A program made the translations under genes and the position numbers. A DNA stretch of 7,037 bases from Ignavibacteriaceae bacterium (GTDB lineage Bacteria; Bacteroidota; Ignavibacteria; Ignavibacteriales; Ignavibacteriaceae), in contig JARLHB010000293.1 of assembly GCA_031292465.1 (NCBI GenBank), positions 1 to 7,037 on the forward strand, in the 5' to 3' direction. The first letter of the stretch is position 1, and each line of letters starts with the position of its first letter. The notes below the pieces were generated by a model. It made no database searches. It saw only the letters and a program-made list of their open reading frames with translations, and was not told the DNA's origin. Below, in pieces: positions 1 through 5,120 of this stretch.

Positions 1-96
1 GATTACCAGGCTTTTAATATTGATTTAAGAAAATATTTTGAATTAGATTCTGGTTTAAGATTCAAATGCCAAATAAGCTTAATCCGGAAAAACTAA
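1..96 (+). CDS. Possible 3' end of an upstream gene (partial, unidentified)
   Basis: The frame starting at base 1 is open for 31 codons and ends at a TAA at 94-96. The encoded residues, such as FNIDLRKYFELDSGL, look like ordinary protein, but the piece is too short to assign a family. A second frame is open from 42 to a TAG at 120-122 and ends in a tryptophan-rich KLKWWNWKDH. That resembles the WWxW tail of CatB-like sugar O-acetyltransferases, but the same frame has stops at 15, 21 and 39, so it cannot be an intact gene unless there is a frameshift. A terminator-like hairpin at 187-216 fits a gene ending near here. Which frame is real cannot be decided from this window. Confidence 0.3.
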   Translation, partial: DYQAFNIDLRKYFELDSGLRFKCQISLIRKN

Positions 97-186
97 AATG
101 GTGGAACTGGAAAGATCATTAGGAAATCCCGCTTTTTAGCTATGAATAAATATATTACTTATCCTAAAAAATGTGAAGTTAAGCAC

Positions 187-230
187 AAGCTCTGTTTTGT
201 AACATAATCAGGGCTTTTACTTTTATTTAT
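187..230 (+). terminator. Candidate intrinsic terminator of the upstream gene
   Basis: AAGCTCTG (187-194) pairs with CAGGGCTT (209-216) over 8 bp, including one G-U wobble, around a 14-nt loop. The 3' side runs into TTACTTTTATTTAT. The stem is modest and the loop is large, so it is a candidate only. Its position fits termination of a gene ending at 96 or 122. Confidence 0.4.
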
Positions 231-499
231 AAAAAATTGTATTTAACATTTTGATTTTTAAAATAATTTTTTATATTATGTAGTGTATTTGTTTCTCTCA
301 TTTTTTGTTTAAGAACCGGTAATACCCTTTCCTTGTGCCGGATAAATATTTCTCCTATACAGCTTCGTATGAAATAAGGTAGACACTGTTTATTTATTTT
401 GCTCAAAAAAGTGAATAAAGTGGTGGGGATAATTGTTTTAGGGATGTTATAAACAAAATGCTTCTATTTTCGATTGAATGTATTTCCAAGGCTTAGGTG

Positions 500-529
500 T
501 TGTCGCACTCTTATATCTTAGAATATAAT
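500..529 (+). promoter_or_regulatory. Candidate sigma-70-type promoter for the kinase-regulator operon
   Basis: TTGTCG (500-505, 4 of 6 matches to TTGACA) lies 18 bp upstream of a perfect TATAAT (524-529). Transcription would begin near 536, giving a leader of about 100-125 nt before the kinase start. Chance TATAAT boxes are common in AT-rich DNA, and the organism's own consensus may differ (Bacteroidota use a different -7/-33 consensus), so confidence is limited. Confidence 0.35.
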
Positions 530-633
530 ATTGGAGTGTATTCTGACTTTGGAGTTTTGTTATTATAGAAGAGTATTGAAGTAAAAAAACTTCTTCTTTA
601 AGCAAGTTTAGTATTGTTTTCTATTAAAAAATA

Positions 634-1734
634 TTGGAAACAAAAAAAGAGGAACTTAAGGTGCAGGCAAAAATATCTTTAAAACCGGTAAACCCTTTAC
701 GAATCTTTCCATTAAACCAGTACATAAATAATTTATCACTGGATATAAATACAAAGTCCGAAGCAGTTATTTTAATGGATAAACAGGGGAATATTGAATA
801 TATAAACCATGTATTTTGTGAAGACTCCGGGTTTAAATTAGAAAAGGGAAAATGCCTTAATTTTAGAGAAATCGTTTCTGAAAAAATCACGCAAAACACA
901 TTATTAAGGCTTTGGAATACAATTCTTTCAGGCAAAGAATGGAAAGATATTTTACATTTTAAGAAACGAAACGGGGATGTTGAAGTATCAATGACGACTA
1001 TTTCGCCAATTTATAATAAAAGCGGTGGAATTACTCATTTTATCATTACCAAAAATGTATCAACCGAAAATGCGGAGCAGGGGCAGAAAATAAATAATTT
1101 GATCAAATATAGTTACTTCGGAAATATATTCTGTTCATTAATGCATGAATTAAAGTCCCATTTTGCATTAATAAAAATGAATTTTAATTTACTTCAACCG
1201 AAATCTGTTGAAGAAATAAATATTTGCTCTATCATTGGAAGGGACCTTGAAAGGATTAACAAACTTTTTAGTAATTTTTCGCAGCTTTCAAAAGATAAAG
1301 AATTAGAACTAATAGATCTTAATGTCCGGGATGTGATAGATTATAGTTATACATCAGTAGAGCCATTACTGCGGGATAAGAAAATAAGCTTTATTAATAA
1401 CGTTGAACCATTAATAATAAAGGGCGATTATCAAAAACTAAAATGTTTGTTTAAAAACCTGCTGAATAATTCCATAGATGCTATTGAAGAAAACGGCGAA
1501 ATTAAAATCTGGTCAAAAAAAGCAAATGATTATCATCTTATTTATTTTAAAGATAACGGCAGCGGGATTAAGAATTATGATAAAATATTCGAACCTTTTT
1601 ATACTACAAAATCAAACGGAACAGGCTTAGGGCTGGCAATTGTAAAAAAAATTATTGAAGAGCATAATGGAGTAATAAATCTTATAAAGAGTAAAAAAGG
1701 CGAAACAATTTTTGAAATTAAATATCCGTTATAA
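634..1734 (+). CDS. Soluble PAS-domain sensor histidine kinase
   Basis: This is a sensor kinase of a two-component system, expected to autophosphorylate on histidine and pass the phosphate to the regulator encoded 5 bp downstream. A PAS-like sensor domain spans about residues 36-145. The HisKA segment has the phosphoacceptor in MHELKS (H171). The HATPase_c domain shows an N-box NLLNNSIDAI (275-284), G1 box DNGSGI (307-312), F-box FEPFYTTK (319-326) and G2 box GTGLGLAI (329-336). No transmembrane segment or signal peptide is visible, so it should sense something in the cytoplasm. The H-box is unusual: HELKSHF replaces the common HExxNPL, so the Asn/Thr linked to phosphatase activity is Ser and the following Pro is His. 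The start is uncertain. TTG at 634 is the longest option. GTG at 661 has AGAGGA 7 nt upstream, but the other genes here mostly lack such motifs. ATG at 775 would cut into the PAS domain. The sensed signal is unknown. Confidence 0.93.
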   Translation: METKKEELKVQAKISLKPVNPLRIFPLNQYINNLSLDINTKSEAVILMDKQGNIEYINHVFCEDSGFKLEKGKCLNFREIVSEKITQNTLLRLWNTILSGKEWKDILHFKKRNGDVEVSMTTISPIYNKSGGITHFIITKNVSTENAEQGQKINNLIKYSYFGNIFCSLMHELKSHFALIKMNFNLLQPKSVEEINICSIIGRDLERINKLFSNFSQLSKDKELELIDLNVRDVIDYSYTSVEPLLRDKKISFINNVEPLIIKGDYQKLKCLFKNLLNNSIDAIEENGEIKIWSKKANDYHLIYFKDNGSGIKNYDKIFEPFYTTKSNGTGLGLAIVKKIIEEHNGVINLIKSKKGETIFEIKYPL

Positions 1735-1739
1735 TATTA

Positions 1740-3113
1740 ATGAAAAAAATACTTATTATTGATGATGACGAACTAATGAGAGAAACCTTAATCTCTTATC
1801 TTGCAAATGAAAATTATTCCATAATTACTGCTATTAATGGTTCCCAGGGAATAGAAATAATTAAAAAGGAGAAGCCGGATATTGTTTTCTCGGATATTCG
1901 CATGCCTAACATTGACGGACTTGAACTGCTGAAGACTATTAAGGAATCAAATTATCATATACCCTTTTTACTTATGACTGCATATGATGATATGGATTCT
2001 ACAATACGAGCTATGCAGCTTGGGGCATATGACTATTTGGAAAAACCTATTGAAAAGGGGAAATTTATATTTTTAGTTAAAAGGGCACTTGAAACAAAAG
2101 AATTAAGCGACAGGCTGGAAGTAATTGATTTATACAGGGATACTAATCCGGATGATCACAACATATTAATTGGCAAATCTCCTTCAATGAAAGACATCGT
2201 TAAAAAAATTGGCAGAATTTCTTCCAGCAGGATGACTATATTGGTTCAGGGGGAAAGCGGAGTGGGTAAAGAAGTAGTATCCAGAGCAATCCACAGTGCA
2301 GGAATCACAAAAGATGAACCATTTGTTCCTGTAAACTGTACTGCTTTAGCAGATACTTTGCTTGAAAGCGAATTATTCGGGCATGTGAAGGGATCATTTA
2401 CCGGCGCAACAAGAGATAAAAAAGGGAAATTTGAACTTTCTGGTGAAGGGACAATATTTTTGGACGAGATTTCGGAAATATCTCACGATATTCAATTAAA
2501 ATTACTTAGAGTAATACAGGAAAAAGAGTTTGAAAGAGTCGGTGATGAAATCTCGATTCCGTTGAAATCACGTATAATAGTGGCTACAAATAAAGATTTA
2601 TATAGATTAGTTACGGAAGGGAAATTCAGGGAGGATTTATATTACCGGCTGAATGTTTTTAAGATTAATATCCCCCCGCTTAGAGAGAGACGCGAAGATA
2701 TACCTGAACTTGTTATTGATTTACTTAAAAAAATTAATCAGGAATTACATAAAAATGTGTTTAAAGTTCCATACGATGTGATGGAATTATTAAAGAATAA
2801 TGTTTGGGCAGGGAACGTAAGAGAACTTGAAAATGTTCTTCAGGAAGCTGTTGCGTTGGCAAAAGAGGATGTTTTGGAAAAAGAGAATCTCTTTATGAGA
2901 AACATTGAGAATACCGAAAGACTTTCAGAGCTGAAAGATATGTCCCTTGTCGAAGTTGAAAAAAAACATATTCTGTTAGTACTTAAAAATGTAAATTGGG
3001 ATAAAAAAGAAGCCTGCAAAGTGTTAAAGATTTCAAGGCCCACTTTAGATAAAAAAATTAAAGACAATAATATCGAATTCCCCAATACATTTATAACTTA
3101 TAACCATGTATGA
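1740..3113 (+). CDS. NtrC-family sigma-54-dependent response regulator
   Basis: This is a transcription activator of the NtrC class, which uses ATP hydrolysis to open promoters bound by sigma-54 RNA polymerase. Domains in order: receiver (about 1-120) with acidic pocket D8-D10, phosphoacceptor D52 in SDIRMP, T80 and K102; AAA+ domain (about 142-375) with Walker A GESGVGKE (171-178), the sigma-54-contacting loop GSFTGA (218-223), Walker B FLDE (240-243), arginine-finger region FREDLYYRLNVF (296-307) and sensor II WAGNVREL (356-363); and a Fis-type helix-turn-helix at the C-terminus (about 402-440). The length of 457 residues is normal and all catalytic parts are present. GSFTGA (for GAFTGA) and WAGNVREL (for WPGNVREL) are mild variants. 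Its ATG lies 5 bp after the kinase stop, so the two are almost certainly co-transcribed partners. A likely target is the sigma-54 promoter at 3272-3287, just past its own 3' end. Confidence 0.96.
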   Translation: MKKILIIDDDELMRETLISYLANENYSIITAINGSQGIEIIKKEKPDIVFSDIRMPNIDGLELLKTIKESNYHIPFLLMTAYDDMDSTIRAMQLGAYDYLEKPIEKGKFIFLVKRALETKELSDRLEVIDLYRDTNPDDHNILIGKSPSMKDIVKKIGRISSSRMTILVQGESGVGKEVVSRAIHSAGITKDEPFVPVNCTALADTLLESELFGHVKGSFTGATRDKKGKFELSGEGTIFLDEISEISHDIQLKLLRVIQEKEFERVGDEISIPLKSRIIVATNKDLYRLVTEGKFREDLYYRLNVFKINIPPLRERREDIPELVIDLLKKINQELHKNVFKVPYDVMELLKNNVWAGNVRELENVLQEAVALAKEDVLEKENLFMRNIENTERLSELKDMSLVEVEKKHILLVLKNVNWDKKEACKVLKISRPTLDKKIKDNNIEFPNTFITYNHV

Positions 3114-3169
3114 AATTTAATTAGCGAAAGCCAAAACCTTCTTTTACAGATCTGCAATTCCATTTAAGG

Positions 3170-3209
3170 CATGTAAAGAAACTTTAATACATGTAAAGTA
3201 ACTTTAAAA
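3170..3209 (+). repeat. Tandem 20-bp direct repeat, each unit holding a dyad: likely activator binding sites (UAS)
   Basis: Two adjacent 20-bp units (3170-3189 and 3190-3209) match at 18 of 20 positions. Each contains the perfect dyad TAAAG-N3-CTTTA, at 3174-3186 and 3194-3206, with centres 3180 and 3200 exactly 20 bp apart, or about two helical turns, so both would face the same side of the DNA. From the predicted start of transcription near 3298 they sit at about -118 and -98. This is the usual arrangement of upstream activator sites for NtrC-type dimers. That the neighbouring regulator binds them is an inference from position and symmetry. Confidence 0.65.
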
Positions 3210-3255
3210 CGACCCCCTTAGCATACCGTAATAAATATCTCAAATTCAATATATT

Positions 3256-3274
3256 CCGACATTTACAATATCGG
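3256..3274. promoter_or_regulatory. Imperfect dyad overlapping the -24 element
   Basis: CCGACATT and AATATCGG are inverted copies around TAC, with 7 of 8 positions pairing. The right arm covers the GG of the -24 box, so a protein binding here could block sigma-54 polymerase. It differs in sequence from the TAAAG/CTTTA dyads upstream, which suggests a second regulator if it is real. Confidence 0.3.
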
Positions 3275-3287
3275 TACTGTAATTGCT
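3272..3287 (+). promoter_or_regulatory. Sigma-54 (-24/-12) promoter for the CheW-like gene
   Basis: CGGTACTGTAATTGCT fits the sigma-54 consensus TGGCACG-N4-TTGCW at 9 of 12 defined positions. The key GG (3273-3274) and GC (3285-3286) are separated by exactly 10 bp and the -12 TTGC is perfect. Transcription should start near 3298, leaving a 24-nt leader before the ATG at 3322. The tandem dyads about 100 bp upstream and the adjacent sigma-54 activator gene make a functional promoter more likely than the match alone would. Confidence 0.72.
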
Positions 3288-3321
3288 GTTATAGTGCAAC
3301 CTTAATTTTATTATTAATATA

Positions 3322-3759
3322 ATGGCAGCTCTTCAAAAGAAAAAAACATTTTCAGGACTGTTTATTTTTAAAATTCAGGGGCAGGAGTTTTGCCTGAATT
3401 TAAAGGAGATTATTAATGTTTTAAACGTTCCGGAATGTGAAATTCAGTATAAAGAAACTAATACCGGCCTGGAATATGCCGGAAGCAAATACACGATAAT
3501 ATCATTTGATAAAGTGTATAAGCTCAATTATAAACAAAGCCCTACGGCAAGAATTATATTAACAAATATTAAAAGAAAGCCGGTAGGCTTTTTTGTTGAT
3601 GAAATAATAGAATTTATGGCGATAGACGAAAACTCTACAAAAATATCGCGCCTGAATTCTGATGATAATCCTTACGTTAAATTAATTATAAAAATTGGTA
3701 ACAGGGAAATGATAATGCCTGACTTTGAACAAATATTTATAGCATTAAATCATTATTAA
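3322..3759 (+). CDS. Small CheW-like (chemotaxis scaffold-type) protein
   Basis: This 145-residue protein appears to be a single divergent CheW-type domain. CheW domains are SH3-like folds that couple receptors to CheA-type kinases. The opening LFIFKIQGQEFCLNLKEI (about 14-31) matches the CheW start, where a gene product resembles F.l.gq.y.l....v..v. The middle block PVGFFVDEIIEFMAI (about 87-101) matches the GLLVDxVxEVxxI signature, and NPYVKLIIKIGNREMIMPDFEQIF (about 116-139) matches the closing strands. The central motif, typically GVINLRGxxIPVIDL, is degraded to GLEYAGSKYTIISFDKVY, so fit to normal CheA/receptor partners is uncertain. No chemotaxis genes are in the window. The gene follows a sigma-54 promoter and precedes the sugar genes by 115 bp, so it may be part of a surface-glycan or motility-related control circuit. 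Its function is not known. Confidence 0.72.
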   Translation: MAALQKKKTFSGLFIFKIQGQEFCLNLKEIINVLNVPECEIQYKETNTGLEYAGSKYTIISFDKVYKLNYKQSPTARIILTNIKRKPVGFFVDEIIEFMAIDENSTKISRLNSDDNPYVKLIIKIGNREMIMPDFEQIFIALNHY

Positions 3760-3874
3760 CAGCGTTATCCAAATAAATAATCTTTCTATGGTTCAAAATT
3801 GTTATGTGACTTATGCGGCGAAGCTGTGTCCGGTTAGATAAATGATTAAACAAATAAGTTAAGATAAATAATTA

Positions 3875-4975
3875 ATGAAAATAATATCTGTTGTTGGCGC
3901 AAGGCCGAATTTTATGAAAATGGCGCCTATTGATAAAGAAATACGAAAACATAATTCGGAATTCCCTGCTGAGGGATTTAAGCACATTATTTGTCATACC
4001 GGTCAGCATTATGATATGAATATGTCTGATGTGTTTTTTTATGATTTAGAATTGCCTAAACCTGAATATTATTTAAATGTTGGCTCAGGATCCCATGCAG
4101 AACAGACAGCTAAAATAATGATTGAATTTGAGAAAGTATTATTTAATGAAAAGCCGGATATTATAATAGTATATGGGGATGTGAACTCTACAATAGCGTG
4201 CAGTTTAGTAGCAGCTAAGTTAGGCATTAAGATCGTGCATGTTGAAGCCGGATTAAGGAGTTTTGACCGTGAAATGCCTGAAGAAATAAACAGAGTTCTT
4301 ACAGATCACCTGGCCGACTATCTCTTTGTTACTGAAAAGGCAGGTATTAAAAATCTTGATTCAGAGGGAATACCGCAAGACAAAATGTTCTTTGTAGGAA
4401 ATGTAATGATTGACAGCCTGATATATTATCTGCCAAGAACAGTAAAATCAAATATTATGTACAATTTAGAGCTGCAGCCCTCATCATATCTTCTGGTTAC
4501 ATTACACCGCCCCTCAAATGTGGATAATCCTGAAAATATTACGAAAATATTAAGTTTACTGAATAAACTGGCTGAGAAGAGAAAAATAATTTTTCCAGTA
4601 CATCCAAGAGCAAGAAACAGAATAAAAAATAATCTCTCAGATTTTAATAAAAATCTTTTTATTACCGATCCTATCGGTTATATAGACTTTTTAACGTTGA
4701 TGAAAAATGCTGAATTAGTTTTGACGGACAGCGGCGGAATACAGGAGGAAACAACTTATTTGGGTGTACAATGCCTTACAATAAGAAATAATACCGAGCG
4801 TCCGGTAACTGTGGAAATCGGGACTAATCAGTTAGCCGGAACAGATTCTGAGAAAATATTACAAGCTGCATACGGCATTATTAACAATGGGGAAATAAAA
4901 AAAGGTTCTATCCCTGACCTGTGGGATGGGAAAACTTCTGAGAGGATTGTACATATGATAAGTAATTTTCAATAA
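3875..4975 (+). CDS. wecB: UDP-N-acetylglucosamine 2-epimerase (non-hydrolysing, WecB type)
   Basis: This cytoplasmic enzyme interconverts UDP-GlcNAc and UDP-ManNAc, a precursor for enterobacterial common antigen-like, capsular or O-antigen sugars. The 366-residue protein is full length and has the GT-B-like fold signatures: VVGARPNFMKMAP at the N-terminus (6-18), TGQHYD (42-47), YGDVNST (100-106), HVEAGLRS (122-129), PEEINR (135-140), TLHRPSNVD (209-217), HPR (243-245), DSGGIQEE (285-292) and RNNTERPVT (304-312). By comparison with E. coli WecB, the catalytic acids correspond to D102, E124 and E136/E137, and the histidine to H211. Complete conservation of these points to an active enzyme. 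The non-hydrolysing form is favoured over the NeuC-type hydrolase by the HRPSNVD and TERPVT signatures. The ATG at 3875 starts directly at the conserved N-terminus and lacks a Shine-Dalgarno motif. A nonulosonic acid synthase gene lies nearby, so a NeuC-like role cannot be fully excluded. Confidence 0.93.
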   Translation: MKIISVVGARPNFMKMAPIDKEIRKHNSEFPAEGFKHIICHTGQHYDMNMSDVFFYDLELPKPEYYLNVGSGSHAEQTAKIMIEFEKVLFNEKPDIIIVYGDVNSTIACSLVAAKLGIKIVHVEAGLRSFDREMPEEINRVLTDHLADYLFVTEKAGIKNLDSEGIPQDKMFFVGNVMIDSLIYYLPRTVKSNIMYNLELQPSSYLLVTLHRPSNVDNPENITKILSLLNKLAEKRKIIFPVHPRARNRIKNNLSDFNKNLFITDPIGYIDFLTLMKNAELVLTDSGGIQEETTYLGVQCLTIRNNTERPVTVEIGTNQLAGTDSEKILQAAYGIINNGEIKKGSIPDLWDGKTSERIVHMISNFQ

Positions 4976-4980
4976 AAGTT

Positions 4981-4995
4981 GGGGAATAATTCCTC
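4981..4995 (+). terminator. Weak hairpin after the epimerase gene
   Basis: GGGGAA (4981-4986) can pair with TTCCTC (4990-4995), including one G-U, around a 3-nt loop. It lies 6 bp past the epimerase stop codon. No good run of T follows, so it may be an attenuator, an RNA-stability element or chance rather than a terminator. Confidence 0.2.
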
Positions 4996-5022
4996 TATTT
5001 AATGTCCTTTAGCCACATATTC

Positions 5023-5038
5023 TGGAAAAAGAGCAGCT
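5023..5038 (+). promoter_or_regulatory. Weak -24/-12 (sigma-54)-like site upstream of the dehydrogenase
   Basis: TGGAAAAAGAGCAGCT has the required GG-N10-GC spacing (5024-5025 and 5036-5037) but matches only 7 of 12 consensus positions, and its -12 box reads CAGC instead of TTGC. Transcription would start near 5049, 72 nt before the ATG at 5121. No copy of the TAAAG-N3-CTTTA dyad is seen upstream. Chance is a reasonable explanation. Confidence 0.22.
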
Positions 5039-5120
5039 TACAGAATTTATCCATAGTAAAAAAGAACCAATTATATTAAATTATTTAACTAATTTTTAAA
5101 AATTATTGTGAAATAATCTT

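Larger units (their letters stand above)
123..633. other. AT-rich non-coding region upstream of the two-component operon
   Basis: No convincing open reading frame of useful length is present on either strand in this roughly 510-bp stretch, and I see no tRNA, rRNA, CRISPR or insertion-sequence ends. It contains a terminator-like hairpin (187-216) and a sigma-70-like promoter (500-529). I scanned it by eye for the sigma-54 signature GG-N10-GC on both strands and found none, so the kinase-regulator pair is probably transcribed by a housekeeping-type sigma factor. The length is generous for a gene-dense genome, so a small RNA or a long leader is possible, though nothing specific supports one. Confidence 0.6.

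Noticed and set aside
331..380. Short likeness between 331-380 and the gap near 3812-3840 (shared ACAGCTTCG on opposite strands, and TGTGCCGGATAAAT-like words)
   Set aside because: The matches are about 9-10 bp and break down at once on either side, with no repeat boundaries.
578..593. Inverted repeat GAAGT-N6-ACTTC upstream of the kinase as an autoregulatory site
   Set aside because: It resembles the AAG/CTT arms of the downstream dyads, but its spacing is 6 not 3 and there is only one copy. An A-run between short arms is common in this DNA.
624..935. Minus-strand open frame of 103 codons
   Set aside because: It lies opposite the kinase PAS domain and has low-complexity Ser/Phe-rich content typical of an antisense shadow.
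2840..3085. Minus-strand open frame of 81 codons
   Set aside because: It is a shadow of the regulator's DNA-binding end, rich in Ser/Phe/Leu, with no family likeness.
3147..3154. Palindrome CAGATCTG
   Set aside because: It is only 8 bp, single copy and does not extend outward, so chance is enough to explain it.
3759..3840. Integron-like attC site (GTTAGAT near 3833 with an AAC near 3760)
   Set aside because: The upstream box does not match RYYYAAC and no long palindrome joins the two. No integrase is present.
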